64,000 bases of DNA from Pseudomonas putida (GCF_028682635.1 NZ_JANHLK010000024.1:35686-99685); one strand, 5' to 3'. Counted from the first letter of the stretch, positions 1 through 9,388 are shown. A program made the numbers and translations. The notes: a model not told the origin generated them from the letters alone.

Positions 1-103
1 AACCGTACCAGAACGGCAGGTCGGGACGCGCCCTCCCCGCCCCAACCAGAAATTGACAACATCCATGATCGCCGAACCGACCATGGACGCTAATGCTGCT
101 CAT
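1..103 (-). CDS. Possible start of a gene cut by the window edge
   Basis: An open frame begins with ATG 19 bases after the stop of the zinc-ribbon gene upstream. It is preceded by GAGG about 8 bases before the ATG and stays open to the window edge (34 codons, beginning MSSISVHGRFGDHG). I do not recognise the sequence. A second frame on the same strand (ATG at 84, MVGSAIMDVVNFW) is also open to the edge and could be the real one. Same strand and close spacing suggest it would be cotranscribed with the upstream gene. Too little is visible to assign a function. Confidence 0.25.
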   Translation of the reverse strand, partial: MSSISVHGRFGDHGCCQFLVGAGRARPDLPFWYG

Positions 104-122
104 TGAAGGAACCTCGACCGAT

Positions 123-1517
123 TCAGTCGATCAAGTCATCGAACGCCTGAAATCGGCTCACTGTCGCGCAGTCGTAACAGAGCATTTGAATCGTCTTCTT
201 GTCCATGCTGGCATCGACGTTGGTCGAATCACATTCACGACAGAACAGCTGCAGATGCCCGGCCTGGTCCGTCGTGCAGCCATTGCCAGAGAAAAACCGT
301 GGCACCAGTTCGTCACGCCAGTAGAGGCCCGGGGACTTGGAGAAACCTGCTCCGCTGTCCTTGAGTACCACGTCATACAGGATTCGGTGCAAGGCCGACT
401 GCGGCACTCGCGAATCGCGATAGGCGGTTTTGCGCCAGTTTCGCGCCTTTGCATCCTGCGCCGTGCCCAACATGTTGCCCGGGATGGTGTTGCAAGCGTG
501 GTTACGGCCCTTGGAATTGCCGGTGGCGTAGAAATGCGCGGCATTCTTCACCGCCAACCGCGCAAAGTAGTAGATGTGGCTCACCGAAAAGTCCTGCAGA
601 AGCTGGCCGACAACGGTTTCGGCGCGCCCTTGGGCACTGAATACAAAACTCACTTCACTGGCCAGGATCTGGATGTACTGAAGCGACTCGTCCCGAGCCA
701 GGCTCAACATCAAGGCGTACAATTCGCTTTTCCAGGCGGGCTGAACACTGCCTGACAGCTCTTGATACAAAGCGCCGTACAGTGCGTCGCGAGTGCCGCG
801 TATGCCGGGTTCCAATGCGACATTGGGTAGCCAGCGCACGGAGCAGAAGTCTTTGATCTGGTAGCCGGACGCCCGATCGAAGGCCTTGATGTCGCCATCC
901 AGGTCGACGTCCAGCGCTCCGGTCTCGTGCAGGTTCCTCACCAGCGCTTCACTGGCCTCATCAGTGGGTGCCAGAGGTTCGCTCCTGACCCCGGTGGCGA
1001 GCGAGGCAATGCGCTCGCCTCCGTCGACCTGGCCGTCGTCGAGCAAGGCGAGCAGTGCCAGTTTCTGGACGAAGCCCAGCGATGCATAAGGCACCGACGG
1101 ACGCGGCGTGGCGTAGCGTTTCTGCAGCTCGAGACGATCGCGCTGCGCCTGGGCGGCGATTTCCTGCTGGCGCAGCTTGTAGCACTCATTGCAGGTACAG
1201 CGCTTGATTCGCCCTTGGTGGCCAGGCTCATGGTGATAGTGCTCGCAACGCACGCACTTGAAAGGGTTACGAAGTGAGACAGGGGTACCCTTGGCGTGCC
1301 GGCGCACCCACATGGGCAGGTCGCAGTAGGGGCAGGTCAGGTCCTTGCTGATGATCGGCGGCAATATCTTCAACAGACTGCGGACTTCAGGCGCAATGTT
1401 GAACTCGATTTTCAGGTCGGCACTTTTTTCACCGTCCAGATAGCGCTGGTACAGTTGCTCGATTTGTTCCTCGGACAGGTGCTTGATCTCATCTGCCCGT
1501 TCGAAATACTGACTCAT
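123..1517 (-). CDS. Unrecognised multi-zinc-ribbon protein
   Basis: A 464-residue protein of no family I recognise. The N-terminal part has paired cysteines typical of zinc ribbons: CPYC at 62-65, CVRC at 88-91 and CTCNEC at 107-112, with a His-rich stretch (HYHHEPGH) in between. A further pair, CREC and CYDC, lies in the last 40 residues. The middle (about 150-400) is helical-looking, has no signal peptide or membrane segment, and shows no catalytic motif I can name. An AAGGA sequence lies about 10 bases before the ATG. The Cys pattern suggests metal, nucleic-acid or protein binding in the cytoplasm; that is inference. A possible further gene starts just downstream on the same strand at the window edge. 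Confidence 0.8.
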   Translation of the reverse strand: MSQYFERADEIKHLSEEQIEQLYQRYLDGEKSADLKIEFNIAPEVRSLLKILPPIISKDLTCPYCDLPMWVRRHAKGTPVSLRNPFKCVRCEHYHHEPGHQGRIKRCTCNECYKLRQQEIAAQAQRDRLELQKRYATPRPSVPYASLGFVQKLALLALLDDGQVDGGERIASLATGVRSEPLAPTDEASEALVRNLHETGALDVDLDGDIKAFDRASGYQIKDFCSVRWLPNVALEPGIRGTRDALYGALYQELSGSVQPAWKSELYALMLSLARDESLQYIQILASEVSFVFSAQGRAETVVGQLLQDFSVSHIYYFARLAVKNAAHFYATGNSKGRNHACNTIPGNMLGTAQDAKARNWRKTAYRDSRVPQSALHRILYDVVLKDSGAGFSKSPGLYWRDELVPRFFSGNGCTTDQAGHLQLFCRECDSTNVDASMDKKTIQMLCYDCATVSRFQAFDDLID

Positions 1518-1873
1518 CGAAAGAGGTCCTTTTTACATGATTGACTGCGCAATCCTTTGCGTCTGGGCGATCACGCTAAGGGATTGAAATGCGCAAAGAC
1601 AAGTAAAAAACCTGCTTCCTGGCGTTATTTTCAGGGCTCGCAAACCTCCTGCAACAGGATCGGAAATTTCCTATGGCAAGTTAGGAAAAGTCCGTGAGAA
1701 GTACCCTTCATCATTCACAGGGTCTAGTTATAACGGCTTTTCGATACATCAGAGTGATAATGGAAATCGGTGTTTTCCCGCCACGTCAGCAACCTGAGGC
1801 AGCAGAAATATCCGTGGACTGGCAGAATTGCATTTTTTTACGTTCATCACGCTCGCCGAGCCAGGAATTCCCC
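1518..1873. other. Divergent intergenic region, no gene seen
   Basis: About 356 bases between the divergent zinc-ribbon gene and the small acidic-protein gene. It is A+T-richer than the flanking genes and must hold both promoters. I see no convincing -35/-10 pair, operator or hairpin. An open frame extends upstream of 1874 but lacks coding character, and the ATG at 1874 has its own ribosome binding site. Confidence 0.5.
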
Positions 1874-2227
1874 ATGCAAATGACCACCGCCCTCTTGATC
1901 GTCAACCCTTGCGATGAAGAAGAAGACGACATGGCGATGCTGTGCTGCCATAGCGAAAAGGGTGAGATGTTTCTCATGAGTCGGTATCCGGATGAGGATG
2001 AGCTTGAGATCACCCTCGATGGCGAGCCTTCGACCCTGGATGGCGTGAAGGTTACCCTCAGCCCTACCCTGCTGAAGATCGAGATCGCCGCGGCGGATGC
2101 CGATGCGTTGAATGGGGATGATGTGCTGGAGATCACTTTTAACCCGGACATGGTGGATCTGGCGGAGGTTCAGGAAACCCTGAAGAATATCCTTGACGGT
2201 ACCGGGACCTTTATCAGTCAGATTTGA
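1874..2227 (+). CDS. Small acidic conserved-type protein of unknown function
   Basis: A 117-residue, strongly acidic protein (runs such as DEEEDDMAM and DEDELEITLDGE) with alternating hydrophobic and charged residues like a small all-beta fold. No signal peptide, membrane segment or catalytic motif is visible. The ATG at 1874 was chosen because AGGA lies 7 bases upstream; the frame stays open for 60 codons further upstream but without coding character. It is followed by a REP pair and then the moxR operon, so it is probably a separate transcript. I do not recognise a family. Confidence 0.75.
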   Translation: MQMTTALLIVNPCDEEEDDMAMLCCHSEKGEMFLMSRYPDEDELEITLDGEPSTLDGVKVTLSPTLLKIEIAAADADALNGDDVLEITFNPDMVDLAEVQETLKNILDGTGTFISQI

Positions 2228-2245
2228 TGTGTCTGAACCGGCCCT

Positions 2246-2350
2246 ATCGCTGGCAAGCCAGCTCCTACAGTGACCGATGTGTTGCACTGATAGCATCCAC
2301 ACCGCCAATAACTGCAGGACTGCGGCGCGACGATTCGACTTGCCAGCGAT
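2246..2350. repeat. REP pair (REPIN-like), right arm degenerate
   Basis: The left element is a clear REP in reverse orientation (2246-2270, core GGCAAGCCAGCTCC). An inverted, diverged partner ends with TTGCCAGCGATG near 2350. It lies between the acidic-protein gene and the moxR operon. Confidence 0.6.
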
Positions 2351-2528
2351 GAGGCCCTGACAGTCACCTCAGGACTGTCGCCCTGCAAAAACCAGCAAAT
2401 CCCCAACCATTTCCCGCATTTTGCACAAAATGCCGTTAGTCGCCGCCCCCCGCGATGGATTAAAGTAACGCCCCCAGCCCTGGCGTTATACGAACGTCTT
2501 CGGTCACCCTCTCCAGGAACAGTCATCG

Positions 2529-3488
2529 ATGGAACATCGTGAAGCGCTGCTAGCGCTGCGAACCTTTCTTTCAACGCAGATTCTCGGCCAGGAAAAACTC
2601 ATCGAGCGCTTGCTCATCGCCCTGCTTGCCGACGGCCACATGCTGGTTGAAGGGGCCCCTGGCCTGGCCAAGACCAAGGCCATCAAGGAACTGGCAGAAG
2701 GCATCGAAGCGCAGTTCCATCGCATCCAGTTCACACCCGACCTGTTGCCTGCCGACATCACCGGTACCGAGATCTATCGGCCGGAAACCGGCAGCTTCGT
2801 GTTCCAGCAGGGCCCGATCTTCCACAACCTGGTGCTGGCGGACGAAATCAACCGTGCCCCGGCCAAGGTTCAATCGGCATTGCTCGAAGCCATGGGTGAG
2901 CGCCAGGTCAGTGTCGGACGCAGCACCTATGAGCTTTCGCCGTTGTTCCTGGTGATGGCCACGCAAAACCCGATCGAGCAGGAAGGCACCTACCCGCTGC
3001 CCGAAGCGCAGCTGGACCGTTTCCTGATGCACGTGAAAATCGGTTTTCCGGACGCTGCTGTCGAACGCCGCATCCTGCAACAAGCCCGTGGCGAAGCCTT
3101 GAACGGCGAAACCAAGCCCGAACGCCGGGTCAGCCAGCAGGCGATCTTCGCCGCACGCAAGGAGATTCTCGGCCTGTACATTGCCGACGCCGTGGAGGAA
3201 TACCTGGTGCAACTGGTCATGGCCACGCGCACCCCGGCCAAGTTCGATCCGGAAATGGCCGAATGGATCGCCTACGGCGCCAGCCCCCGCGGTTCGATTG
3301 CCCTGGATCGCTGCGCCCGGGCGCACGCCTGGCTAGCCGGGCGCGACTTCGTCAGCCCCGAAGACATCCAGGCGGTACTGTTCGATGTATTGCGCCACCG
3401 CATCATTCTTTCCTTTGAAGCCGAAGCCGCCGGTATCGACCAGGACCGGGTGGTCCAGCGGATTCTCGACGTCGTAGCCGTCGCTTGA
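2529..3488 (+). CDS. MoxR-family AAA+ ATPase
   Basis: A 319-residue MoxR-type AAA+ ATPase. It shows Walker A GAPGLAKT (42-49), Walker B LVLADE (101-106) followed by INRAP, sensor-1 ATQN (144-147) and the LDRF arginine-finger segment (about 162-165). MoxR ATPases act as chaperones that mature partner complexes carrying von Willebrand A (VWA) domains. The next five genes encode exactly such partners in the same direction, with the following gene starting within a few bases. It is cytosolic, with no signal peptide. The specific substrate is not visible from the sequence. Confidence 0.95.
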   Translation: MEHREALLALRTFLSTQILGQEKLIERLLIALLADGHMLVEGAPGLAKTKAIKELAEGIEAQFHRIQFTPDLLPADITGTEIYRPETGSFVFQQGPIFHNLVLADEINRAPAKVQSALLEAMGERQVSVGRSTYELSPLFLVMATQNPIEQEGTYPLPEAQLDRFLMHVKIGFPDAAVERRILQQARGEALNGETKPERRVSQQAIFAARKEILGLYIADAVEEYLVQLVMATRTPAKFDPEMAEWIAYGASPRGSIALDRCARAHAWLAGRDFVSPEDIQAVLFDVLRHRIILSFEAEAAGIDQDRVVQRILDVVAVA

Positions 3489-3493
3489 CCCCG

Positions 3494-4438
3494 ATGAACG
3501 CCATCCTGCCGCCCGAACCGGGCATCCGTGTCAGCCTCGCCGAGTTGATCGAGATGCGTCATCGCGTGCGTGAAGTGCAGCTGTTTTCCACGCCGAGCCA
3601 GCGCAGCCCGCTGATCGGCCTGCACCACTCCAAGCTGCGGGGCCGTGGCGTGGATTTCGATCAGGTGCGGGTTTATCAAGCCGGCGACGACGTGCGCAGC
3701 ATCGACTGGCGCGTCACCGCCCGCACCCAGGAACCCCACACCAAGCTGTTTCACGAAGAACGCGAGCGGCCGATCTTCATCATGGTCGAGCAGAGTCGTC
3801 GGTTGTTCTTCGGCTCGGGGCTGATGTTCAAGTCGGTGCTCGCCGCCCAGGCCGCGAGCCTGATCGGCTGGGCCGCGCTGGGGCATAACGACCGGGTCGG
3901 AGGCCTGGTGTTCGGCGACAATGAGCATTACGAAATCAAGCCAAGGCGCAGCAAACAGAGCCTGCTGCAGTTGCTCAACCGCCTGGTGCGGGTCAACCAG
4001 TCGCTGCACACCGAAAGCGAGCCCGATCGCGATGCGTTCGGCATTGCCTTGCGCCGCGCGCGGGAGGTGTTGCGGCCCGGCAGCCTGGCGATCGTGATCT
4101 GCGACGAGCGCGCCTTGTCCGAAAGCGCCGAACAACAGCTGAGCCTGTTGTCGCGCCATTGCGACCTGTTGCTGCTGCCATTGTCCGATCCGCTGGATCA
4201 TGCCCTGCCTGCCGCCGGACTGTTGCGCTTCGCCGAGCGTGGCGCACAACTGGAACTCGACACGCTCAACTTCGACCTGCGCCAGACCTACCGCGCCCAG
4301 GCCGAAGCGCGCATCGCCCGCTGGGAGCTGCTGGCACAGAAGCTTCGAGTGTTGTTGATGCCGCTGAGCACGCAAAGTGAAATGGTCGAGCAACTGCGCG
4401 AGTACCTCAACCCACAGCAGCCGGGGAAAGGTCGATGA
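3494..4438 (+). CDS. DUF58 domain protein of the MoxR/Bat operon
   Basis: A 314-residue DUF58 protein, a family related to VWA domains. The family hallmark DDVRSIDWRVTAR lies at about 65-77, followed by an Asp/Glu-rich beta-alpha fold and a long helical tail. The ATG at 3494 begins 5 bases after the moxR stop; an in-frame TTG at 3485 would overlap that stop, and neither has a strong ribosome binding site. The stop overlaps the next gene by 4 bases (ATGA), so translation is coupled. It probably forms part of the MoxR-dependent assembly at the inner membrane. This is family knowledge, not a demonstrated role. Confidence 0.92.
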   Translation: MNAILPPEPGIRVSLAELIEMRHRVREVQLFSTPSQRSPLIGLHHSKLRGRGVDFDQVRVYQAGDDVRSIDWRVTARTQEPHTKLFHEERERPIFIMVEQSRRLFFGSGLMFKSVLAAQAASLIGWAALGHNDRVGGLVFGDNEHYEIKPRRSKQSLLQLLNRLVRVNQSLHTESEPDRDAFGIALRRAREVLRPGSLAIVICDERALSESAEQQLSLLSRHCDLLLLPLSDPLDHALPAAGLLRFAERGAQLELDTLNFDLRQTYRAQAEARIARWELLAQKLRVLLMPLSTQSEMVEQLREYLNPQQPGKGR

Positions 4439-4929
4439 GCAGTCTCGAGCAGTTGCAGCCACTGATTTCTCCGCCCCCCGTGGAGTTCTGGCCGCCGGCA
4501 CCGGGCTGGTGGTTGCTGCTGCTGTTACTGCCGGCCATCGGCTTTGGCCTGTGGAAGCTGCGGCACCTATTGACTCGCCAGCAACCGGTAGCCCCCGTCG
4601 AACAACCGCTGGACCCGGTGCGCGTGGCCGCACTGGCGGAACTGGCGCGCATGCCCAAACCTTACGACGGCGCGCCCGCCGGTGCCTGGCTGCAGCAACT
4701 CAATGGCCTGCTCAAGCGTCTGTGCCGCAACCATTACCCCTACAGCCAGAGCCATACCCTCAATGGCCGCAAATGGCTGGCTTTTCTCGACAACCGCTGC
4801 CCCGCTGCCGGCCTGACCCGCTGGATGGTGCTGGTCGAAGGCGCCTACAAGCCCGAATGCAAGCTGGACGACAAGGCCATCGCCGGCCTGACCCAGGCGG
4901 TCGACACCTGGATTCGCAAACATGTTTGA
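4435..4929 (+). CDS. DUF4381 membrane protein of the Bat operon
   Basis: A 164-residue protein with an N-terminal proline-rich lead, one transmembrane helix at about 23-43 (PGWWLLLLLLPAIGFGLW) and a cytosolic C-terminal helical domain. It matches the DUF4381 family, which in pseudomonads sits between the DUF58 gene and the first VWA gene. It overlaps both neighbours by a few bases. It is likely a small scaffold or anchor of the MoxR/VWA complex; no enzymatic motif is visible. Confidence 0.9.
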   Translation: MSSLEQLQPLISPPPVEFWPPAPGWWLLLLLLPAIGFGLWKLRHLLTRQQPVAPVEQPLDPVRVAALAELARMPKPYDGAPAGAWLQQLNGLLKRLCRNHYPYSQSHTLNGRKWLAFLDNRCPAAGLTRWMVLVEGAYKPECKLDDKAIAGLTQAVDTWIRKHV

Positions 4930-6001
4930 GTTCGCCTGGCCGTGGATGTTCGCCCTGCTGCCGCTGCCCTGGTTGATGCGTGTGCTGTTGCCGGTGGCCG
5001 ACAGTGGCGAACCGGCACTCAAGGTCAGTTTTCTCGCTGACCTCGAAGGCCTGGCCAAACGCCGCGCCCGGGCCAACTTGCCCGCCTGGCGTCAGCAGGC
5101 GCCGTTTTTGCTGCTCTGGTTGCTGCTGCTGAGCGCCGCCGCGCGCCCGCAATGGCTCGGCGAGCCGTTGCCGATTGCAGCCAGCGGGCGCGACCTGCTG
5201 GTGGCGGTGGACGTGTCCGGTTCGATGGACTTTCCCGATATGCAGTGGCAGGACGATGACGTCAGCCGCCTCACCCTGGTCCAGCATTTGCTCGGCGATT
5301 TCCTCGAAAGTCGCGACGGCGACCGGGTCGGGCTGATCCTGTTCGGCAGCCGGGCGTACGTGCAGGCACCCCTGACGTTTGACCGGCATACCGTGCGCGT
5401 CTGGCTCGACGAAGCGCGTATCGGCATCGCCGGCAAGAACACCGCCATCGGTGACGCCATCGGCCTGGCCCTCAAGCGCCTGCGACAACGCCCGGCGCAA
5501 AGCCGCGTGTTGATTCTGGTCACCGATGGCGCCAACAACGGCGGCGAAATCGATCCGCTGACCGCCGCGCGCCTGGCGGCCAAGGAAGGGGTGAAAATCT
5601 ACCCGATCGGTATCGGCGCCGACCCGGAAGAAAGCGGCACCCCCGGTTTCCTGGGGATCAATCCGAGCCTGGATCTTGACGAACCCACCTTGAAGGCGAT
5701 CGCCGACGCCACCGGCGGCCAGTACTTCCGCGCTCGCGATGGCCAGGAACTGCAAGCGATCAAGGGCACCCTCGACAAACTGGAGCCCGTGACCCAGCAA
5801 CCGACCCAGGCCCGTCCGGCCCAGGCGTTGTACCACTGGCCGCTGGCGCTGGCGTTGTGGCTGAGCATGCTGCTGGTGGTGCGCGAGCTGTGGCCGGACA
5901 ACCCGCTGCAACGATTTTTCACCAAGGACCTGTTCTTGCAATCGCCATTGCCTGACTGGCGCCAGCGCCTCAAACGCCTGCGCCTGCGGAGGCGCCGATG
6001 A
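4922..6001 (+). CDS. batA: VWA-domain membrane protein, BatA type
   Basis: A 359-residue inner-membrane protein. Hydrophobic segments lie near 5-25 and 60-72, then a VWA domain with an intact MIDAS metal site: DVSGSMD at 97-103, the T of GKNTAIGDA further on, and the D of LVTDGANNGG. A C-terminal transmembrane helix spans about 303-322, followed by an Arg-rich tail. Intact MIDAS residues predict divalent-metal-dependent binding of a partner. In Bat (Bacteroides aerotolerance-like) operons, BatA works with BatB, BatC and BatD. The start overlaps the upstream gene by 8 bases and the end overlaps batB/C by 4. Confidence 0.93.
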   Translation: MFEFAWPWMFALLPLPWLMRVLLPVADSGEPALKVSFLADLEGLAKRRARANLPAWRQQAPFLLLWLLLLSAAARPQWLGEPLPIAASGRDLLVAVDVSGSMDFPDMQWQDDDVSRLTLVQHLLGDFLESRDGDRVGLILFGSRAYVQAPLTFDRHTVRVWLDEARIGIAGKNTAIGDAIGLALKRLRQRPAQSRVLILVTDGANNGGEIDPLTAARLAAKEGVKIYPIGIGADPEESGTPGFLGINPSLDLDEPTLKAIADATGGQYFRARDGQELQAIKGTLDKLEPVTQQPTQARPAQALYHWPLALALWLSMLLVVRELWPDNPLQRFFTKDLFLQSPLPDWRQRLKRLRLRRRR

Positions 6002-7731
6002 GCGCACTCTGGCCGTACTTTTTCCGCCCCTGGTGGCTGCTGTCGCTGCCGCTGCTTGGCTGGTTGCTCTGGAAACTGTGGCATCGGCAGAAGCGCGCGG
6101 GGCGCTGGCAGATGATCCTGCCGCCGGCGTTCCATGCGGCGTTGCTCAGTGGCGGCAGCGGACGCGAAAGCAAACTGCCGTGGATCGCCCTGGGCCTGGC
6201 CTGGTCGATCGCTGTCGTCGCATTGATCGGACCGAGCTTTTCCCGCGTCGAGCAGATCAGCCAGAAACCCGCTGACCCGCTGGTGGTAATCCTTGAGCTG
6301 ACCCCGCAAATGCTCGCCACCGACGTTCAGCCAAACCGCCTGGAACAGGCCCGGCGCAAACTCTTCGACCTGCTGCAAAGCCGCAACGACGCGCAGACTG
6401 CAATCGTCGTCTACGCCGGCAGCGCCCACACCCTGGTGCCGCTGTCGGACGACCTGTCCACCAGCCGCAACCTGCTCGATGCGCTCAAGCCGTCGTTGAT
6501 GCCCGAAGCCGGCCAGCGTGCCGATCTGGCGGTGGTCAAGGCCCTGGCCTTGCTGGAACAGGCCGCACTGGGCGACGGTCGGATCCTGTTGATCGGCACT
6601 TCCCTGAGCGAACCGGAGCGCCTGGGCATCAGCCGCGCCTTGAGCGGCAAGTCGACGCAATTGCTCATGCTTGGCATCGGCACCGCCGACGGCGCCCCAA
6701 TCACCCAGGAGGATGGCAGTTTCCTCAAGGACGAACAGGGAGCGATCCTGGTGTCGCGCCTGGATGAGCCCGGCCTGAAGGCCTTCATCAACGAGCTGGA
6801 CGGACACTACCGCCACGCGCGCCTGAGCGATGGCGATCTGCGCGCCCTCGGCCTGCTCGACGGGCCGCGCAACCTGCGCAACGACGGCCAGACCCTGCGC
6901 CTCGACACCTGGGCCGACCAGGGCTACTGGCTGCTGTTGCCGCTGCTGTTGCTGGCCGCCTGCGCCGGTCGTCGCGGTTGGTTGTTCTGCCTGCCGCTAT
7001 TTTTCATGCTGCCGCAACCGGGCTATGCCTTCGACTTCCAGGACCTGTGGCTGCGCCCCGACCAGCAGGGCCAGCACTTGCTCAAGCAGAAACGCCCGGC
7101 CGAGGCGGCCCGGCACTTCGAAGATCACCAGTGGCAAGGCGTGGCTCTCTACGAAGCCGGCGACTACACGGGCGCCGCCCAGCGGTTCGCCGAGGGCAAC
7201 GACGCCCACGCCCACTACAATCGTGGCAACGCCCTGGCCAAAAGCGGCGAGCTGGAGGCGGCCGTGGATGCTTATGAACAGGCCCTCGAACGCCAACCGG
7301 ATCTGCGCCCGGCCCTGACCAACAAGGCCCTGGTGGAAAGCCTGCTCAAGCAGCAAGCCACCGCGCCCGCCCCTGACAAAGCCGCCAATGAGGAGGCCGC
7401 CGATTCGGCGCAGGAAACACCACCCAGTAGCGTTGCGCAGCCGTCGACAACGGGTGAGCCGCAAACCGCTGGCGAACCGACCCAAGCCGCCACCGAGCCG
7501 TCCGCCACAACACCGCCGCGCCCCGGCGCCAACGAGGTCCCGGGCAGCGAACTGGGAGATGAACAGCACACCATTGCCCCCATGCCCCCGACCAGCGACA
7601 GTCTCGATGCCGAGCAGCAGCAGGCGCTGGAGCAATGGCTCAGGCAGATCCCGGACGACCCGGGTGAATTGCTCAGACGCAAATTCTGGTACGAACAGCA
7701 ACAACATCAGGATCAGGGAAAAACTCGATGA
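5998..7731 (+). CDS. BatB/BatC fusion: VWA domain with degenerate MIDAS plus TPR
   Basis: A 577-residue protein joining a BatB-like and a BatC-like part. N-terminal membrane segments (about 8-25 and 61-81) precede a VWA-like domain, a membrane stretch (about 311-345), a TPR region (about 404-450, YNRGNALAKSGELEAAVDAY) and a Pro/Thr/Ala-rich low-complexity tail before the acidic C-terminus. The MIDAS motif expected as DxSxS reads ELTPQ (100-104), so the metal-coordinating residues are absent, unlike in the neighbouring BatA. Fused BatB-BatC proteins are common in gammaproteobacteria. It overlaps both neighbours by 4 bases, so the complex is probably made stoichiometrically. Confidence 0.9.
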   Translation: MSALWPYFFRPWWLLSLPLLGWLLWKLWHRQKRAGRWQMILPPAFHAALLSGGSGRESKLPWIALGLAWSIAVVALIGPSFSRVEQISQKPADPLVVILELTPQMLATDVQPNRLEQARRKLFDLLQSRNDAQTAIVVYAGSAHTLVPLSDDLSTSRNLLDALKPSLMPEAGQRADLAVVKALALLEQAALGDGRILLIGTSLSEPERLGISRALSGKSTQLLMLGIGTADGAPITQEDGSFLKDEQGAILVSRLDEPGLKAFINELDGHYRHARLSDGDLRALGLLDGPRNLRNDGQTLRLDTWADQGYWLLLPLLLLAACAGRRGWLFCLPLFFMLPQPGYAFDFQDLWLRPDQQGQHLLKQKRPAEAARHFEDHQWQGVALYEAGDYTGAAQRFAEGNDAHAHYNRGNALAKSGELEAAVDAYEQALERQPDLRPALTNKALVESLLKQQATAPAPDKAANEEAADSAQETPPSSVAQPSTTGEPQTAGEPTQAATEPSATTPPRPGANEVPGSELGDEQHTIAPMPPTSDSLDAEQQQALEQWLRQIPDDPGELLRRKFWYEQQQHQDQGKTR

Positions 7732-9380
7732 CCCGCTTCACCGCCTTCATGCTCGCCCCGCTGCCCGCCTTGCTGCTCTGTGTCGTGCAGGCCCAGGCAG
7801 CCGAGCTGGTCGCCAGTGTCGACCGGGCTCGCCTGAACTCCGGCGAGACCATCGAACTGACCCTGGAATCCAACGACGTGACCCAGTTCGGCAAGCCGGA
7901 CCTGACGCCACTGGAGCCCCTGTTCGAAGTGCGTGGCACCCGCCAGGTCAACCAGTTGAACACCCTCAATGGCGACAACCAGGCCACCACCCGCTGGATC
8001 GTCACCCTGCTGCCCTTGCACAACGGCACCCTGGTGATCCCCCCGCTCGCGCTGGGCGACGTGCAGAGCCAGCCGATCACGGTGCAAGTGGTCGAGAGCG
8101 ACACCCAGGCGAGCCCGAACAAGCAGGCAGCTGTGTTCATCGACGCCAGCCTCGATCAAACCACCGTGTACGTGCAGGCCCAGGCGATCCTGACCTTGCG
8201 CATCTACCATTCGGTGTCCCTGTACGACGACAGCAGCCTGCCGCCCTTGCAAATTCCCGACGCGCGCATCGAACAGCTCGGCGAGTCACGCACCTACGAG
8301 AAAGACATCAACGGCATTCGCCATGGCGTGATCGAGATGCGCTACGCGATCTACCCGCAACACAGCGGTGAACTGATCATCCCGGCGCAGATATTCAATG
8401 CCGCACTGGTGGAGGCGCAGCCCGTGCAGGACGCCAGCGCCCAGGCGCCGAAATCCGGCAAGTTGATGCGCGTCAGCTCCGGCGAGATCCTGCTGACGGT
8501 CAAGGCCAAACCCATCACCTATCCCGCCGACCTGCCCTGGCTACCGGCTCGCAGCCTGACCCTGAGCGAAAGCTGGAATCCAGAGCCGGAACACGTCCAG
8601 GTCGGCGATTCGCTCACCCGCAGCCTGACGGTCAAGGCCGAAGGCCTGGCCAGTTCGCAACTGCCGCCCCTGCCCGGCACCGAGGTCAGTGGCCTGCGGC
8701 GCTATCCCGATCAACCGGTGCTGGGTAACCAGAATACCGAACGAGGCCTGGTGGGTAGTCGCGAAGATCGCGAAGCGCTGGTGCCTTCGCGCAGCGGCGC
8801 CATCGACTTGCCGTCGGTCGAGGTGGTCTGGTGGAACACCTTCGAAGACCATCTGGAGCACAGCAGCCTGCCCGCCCGGACCCTGCAGGTGGCGGCCAAT
8901 CCGAGCCTGCTGGTCGATACTCCGGCCGGCGCCACACCAATGGACAGCAGTGCCAGCAACGAAACCCTCTGGCGCTGGAAACTCAGCACCCTGATCCTCG
9001 CCTGCACCACCCTACTGGGGTTCGGCCTCTGGTGGCGGGCACGCTGGCAACCGGCAATCCTGCGGGCGGCACAAACCGGCCCGAGCCCACGCACGGTGCT
9101 CGACGACCTCAAGCGTGCCTGCCAGGCCAACGATTCCCACGCCACCCGCCAGGCGCTCGACGCCTGGGCCCGCCAGCAACCGGAAACCCTGGCCGACATG
9201 GCCGCCCGCTTCGTCCCGCTGTCCGACGCCCTCGACGGTTTGAACGGCGCGCTGTACAGCGAAACCGGCCAGCATTGGCAAGGGGAAGATTTGTGGCGGG
9301 CGATCCGGACGATTCCGATTGCCGAACGGGTTCAGGATCCGGTTGGGGACAGTGGGTTGCCGCCGCTTTATCCGAAATAA
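7728..9380 (+). CDS. batD: BatD-like exported protein
   Basis: A 550-residue protein with a cleavable signal peptide (hydrophobic stretch at 7-22, AQAAE cleavage region), a large periplasmic beta-rich region made of Ig-like repeats, a transmembrane helix at about 425-444 (STLILACTTLLGFGLWW) and a short cytosolic tail. The layout matches the BatD/oxygen-tolerance family. It is the last gene of the operon. Its end converges on the LPMO gene with a 20-base-pair hairpin between them that could stop both transcripts. Confidence 0.9.
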   Translation: MTRFTAFMLAPLPALLLCVVQAQAAELVASVDRARLNSGETIELTLESNDVTQFGKPDLTPLEPLFEVRGTRQVNQLNTLNGDNQATTRWIVTLLPLHNGTLVIPPLALGDVQSQPITVQVVESDTQASPNKQAAVFIDASLDQTTVYVQAQAILTLRIYHSVSLYDDSSLPPLQIPDARIEQLGESRTYEKDINGIRHGVIEMRYAIYPQHSGELIIPAQIFNAALVEAQPVQDASAQAPKSGKLMRVSSGEILLTVKAKPITYPADLPWLPARSLTLSESWNPEPEHVQVGDSLTRSLTVKAEGLASSQLPPLPGTEVSGLRRYPDQPVLGNQNTERGLVGSREDREALVPSRSGAIDLPSVEVVWWNTFEDHLEHSSLPARTLQVAANPSLLVDTPAGATPMDSSASNETLWRWKLSTLILACTTLLGFGLWWRARWQPAILRAAQTGPSPRTVLDDLKRACQANDSHATRQALDAWARQQPETLADMAARFVPLSDALDGLNGALYSETGQHWQGEDLWRAIRTIPIAERVQDPVGDSGLPPLYPK

Positions 9381-9388
9381 AATCAAAA

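Noticed and set aside
93..755. A plus-strand frame over the zinc-ribbon gene
   Set aside because: The minus-strand protein has spaced CxxC pairs and a ribosome binding site, while this frame has neither.
3272..4633. Long antisense frames opposite the DUF58 and VWA genes
   Set aside because: They have the same G+C-bias shadow, a composition rich in Arg, Ala and Gln, and no ribosome binding sites; the sense genes form a coherent overlapping operon.
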